Shown here in pieces: positions 32,298 to 43,832 of a stretch of DNA of 64,000 nucleotides. A program made the translations under genes and the position numbers. The DNA is from Agelas oroides. Taxonomy: Eukaryota; Porifera; Demospongiae; Agelasida; Agelasidae. The stretch spans positions 26,808,316 through 26,872,315 of the forward strand of contig OX422183.1 of the NCBI GenBank assembly GCA_949130485.1, in the 5' to 3' direction. The notes below the pieces were generated by a model, which was not told the origin of the DNA, searched no databases, and saw nothing but the letters and a program-made list of their open reading frames with translations. Position 1 is the first letter of the stretch; every line of letters begins with the position of its first letter.

Positions 32298-33883
32298 TTT
32301 ATATGCGGGAAAGACCTGATAAAGCCGTTTTAACCACTGAGTGGGTGCTGTGAGGAACGTGCAAGCCTGTTTAAGTGTCAAGAAAGATCTAAAAACAGTT
32401 TTCATCATTGTGGAAATCCTGTGAGGCTTGTGCCAGCCTGTTTAAATGCGGGAAAAAGGTGTGAAACAGCTGTTTTAACCACCGTGGAGGAGCTATCAAG
32501 CACGTGCAGGACCGTTTAAGTTTCAGGAAAGAGCTGCAAAGCAGTTTTCACCACTGTGGCGGTCCTGTGTGGCTTATTCAAGCCTGTTTGGGTGCGTGAA
32601 AGACCTGAGAATGTCGTTTTAACCGCCGTGGAGGTGCTGTGAAGCTCATGCAAACCAGTTTGTGTGACAGGAAAGATCTAGAAAGCAGTTTTCACCACTG
32701 TGCTGTCCCTGTGAAGCCCATATAAGCCTTTTTAAGTGTGGGAAAGGTGTGACATTGCCGTTTTCACCACCGAGGAGGTGCGCTGAAGCACGTGCAGGCC
32801 TGTTTAAGTACCAGGAAAGATTGATAAAGCAGTTTTGAACGCTGTGGAGGTCCTGTAGAGCTCGTGCAAGCCTGTTTAAGTGTCATGAAGGAGCTAGAAG
32901 GAAGTTTTCACCACTGTGGAGGTCCTGTGAGGCTCGTGCAAGCTGGTTTATGTGTGCGAAAGACCTGAGCAAGCTGTTTTAACCGTTGAGGAGGTGCTTT
33001 GAAGCTCGTGGAAGCTTGTTTACGTGTCAGGAAGAGCTAGAAAGCAGTTTTAACTACTATAGAGGTCTTGTAAAGCATGTGCAAGCCTGTTTATATGCGG
33101 GAAAGACCTGATAAAGCCGTTTTAACCACTGAGTGGGTGCTGTGAGGAACGTGCAAGCCTGTTTAAGTGTCAAGAAAGATCTAAAAACAGTTTTCATCAT
33201 TGTGGAAATCCTGTGAGGCTTGTGCCAGCCTGTTTAAATGCAGGAAAAAGGTGTGAAACAGCTGTTTTAACCACCGTGGAGGAGCTATCAAGCACGTGCA
33301 GGACCGTTTAAGTTTCAGGAAAGAGCTGCAAAGCAGTTTTCACCACTGTGGCGGTCCTGTGTGGCTTATTCAAGCCTGTTTGGGTGCGTGAAAGACCTGA
33401 GAAAGTCGTTTTAACCGCCGTGGAGGTGCTGTGAAGCTCATGCAAACCAGTTTGTGTGACAGGAAAGATCTAGAAAGCAGTTTTCACCACTGTGCTGTCC
33501 CTGTGAAGCCCATATAAGCCTTTTTAAGTGTGGGAAAGGTGTGACATTGCCAATTTCACCACCGAGGAGGTGCGCTGAAGCACGTGCAGGCCTGTTTAAG
33601 TACCAGGAAAGATTGATAAAGCAGTTTTGAACGCTGTGGAGGTCCTGTAGAGCTCGTGCAAGCCTGTTTAAGTGTCATGAAGGAGCTAGAAGGAAGTTTT
33701 CACCACTGTGGAGGTCCTGTGAGGCTCGTGCAAGCTGGTTTATGTGTGCGAAAGACCTGAGCAAGCTGTTTTAACCGTTGAGGAGGTGCTTTGAAGCTCG
33801 TGGAAGCTTGTTTACGTGTCAGGAAGAGCTAGAAAGCAGTTTTCACTACTATAGAGGTCTTGTGAAGCATGTGCAAGCCTGTT
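32298..33883 (+). repeat. Tandem 793-bp (11-monomer) duplication
   Basis: The sequence beginning ATATGCGGGAAAGACCTGAT at 32298 starts again near 33091, so two copies of about 793 bp (11 x 72 + 1) lie side by side. Macro-repeat copies 2 and 3 contain only one. This is a clear step of unequal exchange in register with the monomer. Confidence 0.85.
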
Positions 33884-36417
33884 TATGTGCGTGAAAGACC
33901 TGAGAAATCCGTTTTAACCGCCAAGGAAATGCTCTGATGAACGTGCATGCCTCTTATGTTTGTGTGACAGGAAAGATCTAGAAAGCAGTTTTCACCACTG
34001 TGCAGTCCCTGTGAAGCCCATATAAACCTCTTTAGATGTGGGAAAGGTGTTACATTGCCGTTTTCACCTCCGAGGAGGTGTGCTGAAGCACGTGCAGGCC
34101 TGTTTAAGTACCAGGAAAGATTGAGAAAGCGGTTTTGAACGCTGTGGAGGTCCTGTGAAGCTCGTGCAAGCCTGTTAAGTGTCAGGAAGGAGCTAGAAGG
34201 CAGTTTTCACCACTGTCGTGGTCCTGTGAAGCTCATGCAAGTCTGTTTATGTGTGGGAATGACCTGGCAAAGCCGTGTTAACCGCCGAGCAGGTAGCACG
34301 TGCAGCCCTGTTTAAGTACCAATAAAGATTGAGAAAGCAGTTTTTAACGCTGTGGAGGTCCTGTGAAGCTCATGCAAGCCTGTTTAAGTGTCAGGAAGGA
34401 GCTAGAAGGCAGTTTTCACCAATATGGAGGTCCTGTGAGGCTCGTGTATGCCTGTTTATGTGCGGGAAAGACCTGAGAGAGCTGTTTTCACCGCCAAGGA
34501 GGAGCTGTGAAGAACGTGCAGGCCACTTGAAGTGCCAGGAAATCTCGGGAAATCAGTTTTCACCACTGTGGAGGTGCTGTGAGGCTCGTGCATGTCTGTT
34601 TATGTGCGTGAAATATCTGAGATAGCCGTTTTAACCGCCATGGAGGTGCTCTGATGAACGTGTATGCCTCTTGAAGTGCCTGGAATTATCGAGAAAGCAG
34701 TTTTCACCAGTGTGGAAGTCTTGTGAAGCTCGTGCAGGCCCGTTTAAGTGTCAGGAAGGAGCTAGATAGCAGTTTTCACCACCTGTGAGGCTCGTGCAAA
34801 CCTGTGTTTGTGCGGGAAAGACCTGATAAAGCCGTTTTAACCACTGAGTGGGTGCTGTGAGGAACGTGCAGGCCTGTTTAAGTGTCAAGAAAGATCTAAA
34901 AGCAGTTTTCATCATTGGGAAAGTCCTGTAAAGCTTGTATCAGCCTGTTTAAATGCGAGAAAAAGGTCTTAAACAGCTGTTTTAGCCTCCGTGGCGGAGA
35001 TATCAACAACGTGCAGGCCCGTTTGAGTTTCAGGAAAGAGCAACAAAGCAGTTTTTACCACTGTGGCGGTCCTGTGTGGCTTCCTCAAAGCTGTTTGTTG
35101 TGGGAAAGACCTGAGAAAGTCGTTTTAACCGCCATGGAGGTGCTGTGAAGCTCATGCAAACCTATTTGTGTGACAATAAAGTTCTAGAAAGCAGTTTTCA
35201 CCACTGTGCAGTCCCTGTGAAGCCCATATAAGACTCTTTAAGTGTGGGGAAGGTGTGACATTGCCGTTTTCACCTCCGAGGAGGTGCGCTGAAGCACGTG
35301 CAGGCCTGTTTAAGTACCAGGAAAGATTGAGAAAGCAGTTTTGAACGCTGTAAAGGTCCTGTGAAGCTCGTGCAAGCCTGTTAAGTGTCAGGAAGGAGCT
35401 AGAAGGCAGTTTTCACCACTGTGGAGGACCTATGAAACTCATGCAAGCCTGTTTATGTGTGGGAATGACCTTACAAAGCCGTGTTAACCGCCGAGCAGGT
35501 GATGTGAAGCACGTGCAACACTGTTTAAATACCAAGAAAGGTTGAGAAAGCAGTTTTGAAGGCTATGGAAGTCCTGTGAAGCTCAAGCAAGCCTCTTTAA
35601 GTGTCAGGAAGGAGAAAGAAGGCAGTTTTCACCACTGTGGTGGTCCTGTGAGGCTCGTGCAAGCTTGTTTATGTGCGGGAAAGACCTGAGAAAGCTGTTT
35701 TCACCGCCAAGGAGGAGCTGTGAAGAACGTGCAGGCCTCTTGAAGTGCCAGGAAATCTTGAGAAAGCAGTTTTCACCACTGTGGAGGTCCTGTGAAGCTC
35801 GTTAATCCTGTTTACGTGCGGGACAGACCTGAGAAAGCTGTTTTAACCGCCGAGGAGGTGCTTTGAAGCTCGTGCAAGCTTGTTTAAATTTCAGGAAAGA
35901 GCTACAAAGCAGTTTTCACCACTGTGGCGGCCCTGTGTGGCTTGTTCAAGGCTGTTTGTGTGTGGGAAAGACCTGAGAAAGTTGTTTTAACCACCGTGAA
36001 GGTGCTGTGAAGCTCATGCAAACCTATTTGTGTGACAGGAAAGTTCTAGAAAGCAGTTTTCACCACTGTGCAGTCCCTGTGAAGCCCATATAAGCCTCTT
36101 TAGATGTGGGAAAGGTGTTACATTGCCGTTTTCACCTCCGAGGAGGTGTGCTGAAGCACGTGCAGGCCTGTTTAAGTACCAGGAAAGATTGAGAAAGCAG
36201 TTTTGAACGCTGTGGAGGTCCTGTGAAGCTCGTGCAAGCCTGTTAAGTGTCAGGAAGGAGCTAGAATGCAGTTTTCACCACTGTGGAGGCCCTATGAAGC
36301 TCATGCAAGCCTGTTTATGCGTGGGAATGACCTTACAAAGCCGTGTTAACCGCCGAGCAGGTGATTTGAAGGGCGTGCAACCCTGTTTAAGTACCAAGAA
36401 AGGTTGAGAAAGCAGTT

Positions 36418-36705
36418 TTGAAGGCTGTGGAAGTCCTGTGAAGCTCATGCAAGCCTCTTTAAATGTCAGGAAGGAGCAAGAAGGCAGTTTACGCTGGGGA
36501 GTTCCTGTGAAGCTCGTGCAAGCCTGTCAAGTGTCAGGAAGGAGCTAGAATGCAGTTTTCACCACTGTGGAGGCCCTATGAAGCTCATGCAAGCCTGTTT
36601 ATGTGTGGGAATGACCTTACAAAGCCGTGTTAACCGCCGAGCAGGTGATGTGAAGCACGTGCAACCCTGTTTAAGTACCAAGAAAGGTTGAGAAAGCAGT
36701 TTTGA
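36418..36705 (+). repeat. Extra ~284-bp tetramer block in copy 1
   Basis: Between two occurrences of GAAAGCAGTTTTGAAGGCTG, copy 1 has about four monomers, one of them incomplete, that copy 2 lacks at the matching place (near 50620). Similar sequence also stands near 41290-41580, so it could have been kept in copy 1 and lost from copy 2. Confidence 0.7.
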
Positions 36706-38480
36706 AGGCTGTGGAGGTCCTGTGAAGCTCGTGCAAGCCTGTTTAAGTGTCAGGAAGGAGCTAGAAGGCAGTTTTCACCACCGGTGGGGCTCGTGCAAGC
36801 CTGTTTATGTGCGGGAAAGACCGGAGAAATCCGTTTTAACCACTGAGTAGGTGCTGTGAGGAACGTGCAGGCCTGTTTAAGTGTCATGGCTTGTTCAAGC
36901 CTGTTTGTGTGTGGGAAAGCTCTGAGATAGTCGTTTTAACCGCCGTGGTGGTGCTGTGAAACTCATGCAAACCTGTTTGTGTGACAGGAATGATCTAGAA
37001 ACCAGTTTTCACCTCTGTGCAGTCCCTGTGAAGCCCATATAAGACTCTTTAAGTGTGGGAAAGGTGTGACATTGCCGTTTTTACCTCCGAGGAAGTGCGC
37101 TGAAGCACGTGCGGGCCTGTTTAAGTACCAGGAAAGATCGAGAAAGCAGTTTTCAAGGTCCAGTGAAGCTCGTGCAAGCATGTTAAGTGTCAGGAAGGAG
37201 ATAGAAGGCAGTTTTCACCACTGTGGAGGCCTTGTCAAGCTCATGCAAGCCTGTTTATGTGTGGGAATGACGTGACAAAGCCTTGTTAACCGCCGAGCAG
37301 GTGATGTGAAGTACGTGCAACCCTATTTAAGTACCAAGAAAGATTGAGAAAGCAGTTTTGAACGCTGTGGAATTCCTGTGAAGCTCGTGCAAGCCTGTTT
37401 AAGTGTCATGAAGGAGCTAGAAGGCAGTTTTCACCACTGTGGAAGTCCTATGAGGTTCGTTCAAGCCTGTTTAAGTGCGGGTAAGACCTGTGAAAGCTGT
37501 TTTCACCACCAAGGAGGAGCTGTGAAGAGCGAGCAGGCCTTTTGAAGTGCCAGGAAATCTTGAGAAAGCAGTTTTCACCACTGTGGAGGTCCTGTGAAGC
37601 TCGTTAATCCTGTTTACAAGCGGGAAAGACCTGAGAAAGCTGTTTGAACCACCGAGGAGGTGCTTTGAAGCTCGTGCAAGCTTGTTTAAGTGTCAGGGAA
37701 GAGCTCGAAAGCAGTTTTCACCACTGTAGAGGTCTTGTGAGGCATGTGCAAGCCTGTTTATGTGCGGAAAGACCTGAGAAAGTCGTTTTAACCACCAAGG
37801 AGATGCTCTGATGAACGTGCATGCCTCTTGAAGTGCAAGCCTGTTTAAGTGTCAGGAAGGAGCTAGAAGGCAGTTTTCACCACTGTGGAGCTCCTGTGAG
37901 GCACGTCGAAGCCTGTTTATTTTCGGGAAAGACCTGAGAAAGCTGTTTTAACCGCCAAGGAATAGCTGTGAAGAGCGTGCATGCATCTTGAAGTACCAGG
38001 AACTCTCGAGAAAGCAGTTTTCACCAATGTGGAGGTCCTGTGAAGCTCGTGCAGGCTGATTTAAGTGTCAGGAAGGAGCTAGAAAGCAGTTTTCACCACT
38101 GTGGAGCTCCTGTGAGGCTCGTGCAAGCCTATTTATGTGCGGGAAAGACCTGATAAAGCCGTTTTAACCTCTGAGTGGGTGCTGTGAGGAACGTGCAGGC
38201 CTGTTTAAGTACCAGGAAAGATTGAGAAAGCTGTTTTGAAGGCTGTGGAGGTCCTTTGAAGCTCGTGCCAGCCTGTTTAAGGAAAGGAGCTAGAAGGCAG
38301 TTTTCACCGCTGTGGAGGTCCTGTGTGGCTTGTTCAAGCCTGTTTGTGTGCGGGAAAGACCTGAGAAAGTCATTTTAACCGCCTTGGAGGTGTTGTGAAG
38401 CTCGTGCAAACCTGTTTTTGTGACAGGAAAGATCTAGAAAGCAGTTTTCACCACTGTGCAGTCCCTGTGAAGCCCATATA

Positions 38481-38808
38481 CCGCCATTATTCGAATAGAA
38501 CGGTAGATTCAAAGTAGCGGAAGAAATTCAATTCTTGGAATTTTTATTAATCCAATTATGCGGAAGCCTCTACACTAATTATTTTCTAGTGAATTCAATT
38601 TCGCGGAAGAGCCCGTAGCAGTAGACACCACGAAGCGTTCTTAGCAAAACAAAACAAAACAGCGAAGTGACTGGCAGAACTAGTGCACCAGGAAGCGTTC
38701 TTATCAAAACAACACTTGTGAAGTCACTGCAGGGGCGTTGTAGTGCACCCAGACCATGTTCTTATCAAAACAAGTACGGATAATAGTTGCTGGCAGACAG
38801 AACGATCG
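38481..38808 (+). mobile_element. MITE, left part only (copy 1, site a)
   Basis: Starts CCGCCATTATTCGAATAGAA right after the satellite phrase CCCATATA and follows the complete MITE at 43284 for 328 bp up to AACGATCG, where it is replaced by Penelope-like sequence. The right terminal repeat is absent. It contains three imperfect internal repeats around GCGTTCTTATCAAAACAA. Confidence 0.85.
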
Positions 38809-39257
38809 TAAACTATGTAAGGCCTAAGGGATACAGCATGTGAAAGGCCTAAAGGGACTTCAAATACAAACAAAAAATAAAAGGGAGATATACTCCAGGG
38901 AACCAACCCTGGAGGGACAACAAAACGGGAGCAATGGCAGTAGGTGTAGGGAGGCTATGGGATGATATTTAGTCCGTAGGGTTCTATTGTTCTTAAGGCC
39001 TTGATCCAAGCACTTTCTCTCTTCTTCAGACTTCTTTGATCTTCTGTGCTTTCAACTGGCTGGACTTGGATGTCAGAGGGGATGTGGTGGTTCTGTTGGA
39101 CATGTCTATACAGGCGAGTTTGTACCCAGTTAGCTTGTCTTTTGGTGAACAGTTCTCTCAAATGGTTTCTGAATCTATTGTGTAAGGGTTGTGTGGTCAT
39201 TCCTGCATATTGGACTTTACATCTAGTGCATGTTATTACATAGATGACATTCCTTGT
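38809..39257 (-). mobile_element. Penelope-like element 3' fragment with GIY-YIG domain
   Basis: The minus strand encodes NVIYVITCTRCKVQYAGMTT, then LHNRFRNHL, and ends WIKALRTIEPYGLNIIP. This is the pattern of a GIY-YIG endonuclease as found at the C-terminus of Penelope-like retroelements: an IYVI/YAG core, an Arg-rich helix and a terminal GLN motif. The reading frame runs from about 39255 to the stop at 38955, followed by about 145 bp of 3' sequence. The RT is absent. Its right edge meets satellite B at CCTGATAAAGCC, out of phase with the left side, so a deletion accompanied the join. Confidence 0.82.
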
Positions 39258-40004
39258 CCTGATAAAGCCGTTTTAACCACTGAGTGGGTGCTGTGAGGAA
39301 CATGCATGCCTGGTTAAGTGTCAAGAAATATCTACAAGCAGTTTTCATCATTGTGGAAGTCTTGTGAGGATTGTTCCAGCGTGTTTAAATGCGGGAAAAA
39401 GGTCTGAAACAGCTGTTTTAACCACCGTGGAGGAGCTATGAAGCACTTGCAGGCCCGTTTAAGTTTCAGGAAAGAGCTACAAAGCAGTTTATATCACTGT
39501 GGCGGTCCTGTGTGACTTGTTCAAGCCTGTTTGTATGCGGGAAAGACCTGAGAAAGTCGTTTTAACCGCCGTGGAGGTGTTGTGAAGCTCATGCAAACCT
39601 ATTTGTGTGACAGGAAAGATCTCGAATGCAGTTTTCACCTCTGTGCAGTCCCGGTGAAACCCATATAATCCTCTTTAAGTGTGGGAAAGGTGTGACATTG
39701 CCGTTTTCACCTCCGAGGAGGTACACTGAAGCACGTGCAGGCCTGTTTAAGTACCAGGAAAGATTGAGAAAGCAGTTTTGAACGCTGTGGAGGTCCTGTG
39801 AAGCTTGTGCAAGCCTGTTAAGTGTCAGGAAGGAGCTAGAAGGCAGTTTTCACCACTGTGGAGGACCTATGAAGCTCATGCAAGCCTGTTTATGTGTGGG
39901 AATGACCTTACAAAGCCGTGTTAACCGCCAAGCAGGTGATGTGAAGCACGTGCAACCCTGTTTAAGTACCAAGAAAGGTTGAGAAAGCAGTTTTGAAGGC
40001 TGTG

Positions 40005-40436
40005 GAAGTCCTGTGAAGCTCAAGCAAGCCTCTTTAAGTGTCAGGAAGGAGCAAGAAGGCAGTTTTCACCACTGTGAAGGTCCTGTGAGGCTCGTGCAAA
40101 CTTGTTTATGTGTGGGAACGACCTTACAAAGCCGTGTTAACCGCCGAGCAGGTGATGTGAAGCACGTGCAACCCTGTTTAAGTACCAAGAAAGGTTGAGA
40201 AAGCAGTTTTGAAGGCTGTGGAAGTCCTGTGAAGCTCATGCAAGCCTCTTTAAGTGTCAGGAAGGAGCAAGAAGGCAGTTTTCACCACTGTGAAGGTCCT
40301 GTGAGGCTCGTGCAAACTTGTTTATGTGTGGGAACGACCTTACAAAGCCGTGTTAACCGCCGAGCAGGTGATGTGAAGCACGTGCAACCCTGTTTAAGTA
40401 CCAAGAAAGGTTGAGAAAGCAGTTTTGAAGGCTGTG
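40005..40436 (+). repeat. 216-bp trimer tandem duplication
   Basis: Two nearly identical units (3 x 72 = 216 bp) with the variant GTGTGGGAACGACCTTACAA. Macro-repeat copy 2 has one unit at the matching place (near 53940), explaining a 217-bp length difference. Confidence 0.85.
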
Positions 40437-43283
40437 GAAGTCCTGTGAAGCTCATGCAAGCCTCTTTAAGTGTCAGGAAGGAGAAAGAAGACAGTTTTCG
40501 CCACTGTGGAGGTGCTGTGAGGCTCGTGCAATCTTGTTTATGTGCGGGAAAGACCTGAGAAAGCTGTTTTCACCGCCAAGGAGGCGCTGTGAAGAACGTG
40601 CAGGCCTCTTGAAGTGCCAGGAAATCTTGAGAAAGCAGTTTTCACCACTGTGGAGGTCCTGTGAAGCTCGTTAATCCTGTTTACGTGCGGGACAGACCTG
40701 AGAAAGCTGTTTTAACCGCCGAGGAGGTGCTTTGAAGCTCGTACAAGCTTGTTTAAGTTTCAGGAAAGAGCTACAAAGCAGTTTTCTCCACTGTGGCGGT
40801 CCTGTGTGGCTTGTTCAAGGCTGTTTGTGTGTGGGAAAGACCTGAGAAAGTCGTTTTAACTGCCGTGGAGGTGCTGTGAAGCTCATGCAAACCTATTTGT
40901 GTGACAGGAAAGTTCTAGAAAGCAGTTTTCACCACTGTGCAGTCCCTGTGAAGCCCATATAAGCCTCTTTAGGTGTGGGAAAGGTGTTACATTGCCGTTT
41001 TCACCACCGAGGAGGTGCGCTGAAGCACGTGCAGGCCTGTTTAAGTACCAGGAAAGATTGAGAAAGCAGTTTTGAACGCTGTGGAGGTCCTGTGAAGCTC
41101 GTGCAAGCCTGTTAAGTGTCAGGAAGGAGCTAGAATGCAGTTTTCACCACTGTGGAGGACCTATGAAGCTCATGCAAGCCTGTTTATGTGTGGGAATGAC
41201 CTTACAAAGCCGTGTTAACCGCCTAGCAGGTGATGTGAAGCGTGTGCAACCCAGTTTAAGCACCAAGAAAAGTTGAGAAAGCAGTTTTGAAGGCTGTGGA
41301 AGTCCTGTGAACCTCATGCAAGCCTCTTTAAATGTCAGGAAGGAGCAAGAAGGCAGTTTACTGTGGAGGTCCTGTGAGACTCGTGCAAGCCTGTTAAGTG
41401 TCAGGAAGGAGCTAGAATGCAGTTTTCACCACTGTGGAGGCCCTATGAAGCTCATGCGAGCCTGTTTATGTGGGGGAATGACCTTACAAAGCCGTGTTAA
41501 CCGCCGAGCAGGTGATGTGAAGCACGTGCAACCCTGTTTAAGTACCAAGAAAGGTTGAGAAAGCAGTTTTGAAGGCTGTGGAGGTCCTGTGAAGCTCGTG
41601 CAAGCCTGTTTAAGTGTCAGGAAGGAGCTAGAAGGCAGTTTTCACCACCGGTGGGGCTCGTGCAAGCCTGTTTATGTGCGGGAAAGACCGGAGAAATCCG
41701 TTTTAACCACTGAGTAGGTGCTGTGAGGAACGTGCAGGCCTGTTTAAGTGTCATGGCTTGTTCAAGCCTGTTTTGTGTGCGGGAAAGCTCTGAGAAAGTC
41801 GTTTTAACCGCCGTGGTGGTGCTGTGAAACTCATGCAAACCTGTTTGTGTGACAGGAAAGATCTAGAAACCAGTTTTCACCTCTGTGCAGTCCCTGTGAA
41901 GCCCATATAAGACTCTTTAAGTGTGGGAAAGGTGTGACATTGCCGTTTTCACCTCCGAGGAAGTGCGCTGAAGCATGTGCGGGCCTGTTTAAGTACCAGG
42001 AAAGATCGAGAAAGCAGTTTTCAAGGTCCAGTGAAGCTCGTGCAAGCATGTTAAGTGTCAGGAAGGAGCTAGAAGGCAGTTTTCACCACTGTGGAGGCCC
42101 TGTCAAGCTCATGCAAGCCTGTTTATGTGTGGGAATGACCTGACAAAGCTGTGTTAACCGCTGAGCAGGTGATGTGAAGTACGTGCAACCCTGTTTAAGT
42201 ACCAAGAAAGATTGAGAAAGCAGTTTTGAACGCTGGGGAGTTCCTGTGAAGCTCGTGCAAGCCTGTTTAAGTGTCAGGAAGGAGCTAGATTCTAGAAGGC
42301 AGTTTTCACCACTGTGGAGGTCCTGTGAGGTTAGTTCAAGCCTGTTTATGTGCGGGAAAGACCTGTGAAAGCTGTTTTCACCACCAAGGAGGAGCTGTGA
42401 AGAACGGGCAGGCCTTTTGAAGTGCCAGGAAATCTCGAGAAAGCAGTTTGCACCACTGTGGAGGTCCTGTGAAGCTCGTTAATCCTGTTTACGAGCGGGA
42501 AAGACCTGAGAAAGCTGTTTGAACCGCCACGGAGGTGCTTTGAAGCTCGTGCAAGCTTGTTTAAGTGTCAGGGAAGAGCTCGAAAGCAGTTTTCACCACT
42601 GTAGAGGTCTTGTGAGGCATGTGCAAGCCTGTTTATGTGCGGGAAAGACCTGAGAAAGTAGTTTTAACCACCAAGGAGGTGCTCTGATGAACGTGCATGC
42701 CTCTTGAAGTGCAGGCCTGTTTAAGTGTCAGGAAGTAGCTAGAAGGCAGTTTTCACCACTGTGGAGCTCCTGTGAGGCTCGTGGAAGCCTCTTTATTTTC
42801 GGGAAAGACCTGAGAAAGCTGTTTTCACCACCAAGGAATAGCTGTGAAGAACGTGCATGCATCTTGAAGTGCCAGGAACTCTCGAGAAAGCAGTTTTCAC
42901 CAACGTGGAGGTCCTGTGAAGCTCGTGCAGGCTGGTTTAAGTGTCAGGAAGGAGCTAGAAAGCAGTTTTCACCACTGTGGAGCTCCTGTGAGGCTCGTGC
43001 AAGCCTGTTTATGTGCGGAAAGACCTGATAAAGCCGTTTTAACCTCTGAGTGCGTGCTGTGAGGAACGTGCAGGCCTGTTTAAGTACCAGGAAAGATTGA
43101 GAAAGCAGTTTTGAAGGCTGTGGAGGTCCTGTGAAGCTCGTGCAAGCCTGTTTAAGGAAAGGAGCTAGAAGGCAGTTTTCACCGCTGTGGAGGTCCTGTG
43201 TGGCTTGTTCAAGCCTGTTTGTGTGCGGGAAAGACCTGAGAAAGCAGTTTTCACCACTGTGCAGTCCCTGTGAAGCCCATATA

Positions 43284-43832
43284 CTGGCATTATTCGAATA
43301 GAATGGTAGATCCAAAGTAGCGGAAGAAATTCAATTCTTGGAATTTTTATTAATCCAATTATGCGGAAGCCTCTACACTAATTATTTTCTAGTGAATCCA
43401 ATTTCGCGGAAGAGCCCGTAGCAGTAGACACCACGAAGCGTTCTTAGCAAAACAAAACAAAACAGCAAAGTGACTGGCAGAACTAGTGCACCAGGAAGCG
43501 TTCTTATCAAAACACTTGTGAAGTCACTGCAGGGGCGTTGTAGTGCACCCAGACCATGTTCTTATCAAAACAAGTACGGATAATAGTTGCTGGCAGACAG
43601 AACGATCGAAGGTCCGGAGCCTATACAAGCCTATGGTAATTTAGTACTGCCCCCTGGGGCGAACAGGCTTCCGTGCGTGGTTAGTGCCTTTCTTGGAAAA
43701 TGTGCTTCTATTACACCGATGAATCTAATCTAACGGAAGAAATTTGCTTCCTGGAAGTTTTATGAATGTAATGTAGTGGAAGCCAGTTTTGAAATTATTT
43801 AATTGTCTACCGTTCTATTCGAATAATGACGG
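43284..43832 (+). mobile_element. Complete MITE, 549 bp, TA target duplication (copy 1, site b)
   Basis: Left end CTGGCATTATTCGAATAGAA and right end (reverse complement) CCGTCATTATTCGAATAGAA, terminal inverted repeats of about 27 bp, flanked by TA (43282-43283 and 43833-43834) within CCCATATAAGCC. The subterminal parts are direct repeats of each other (CGGAAGAAATT through GGAAGCC). No coding capacity. The TA duplication suggests mobilisation by a Tc1/mariner-like transposase, which is an inference only. Confidence 0.88.
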
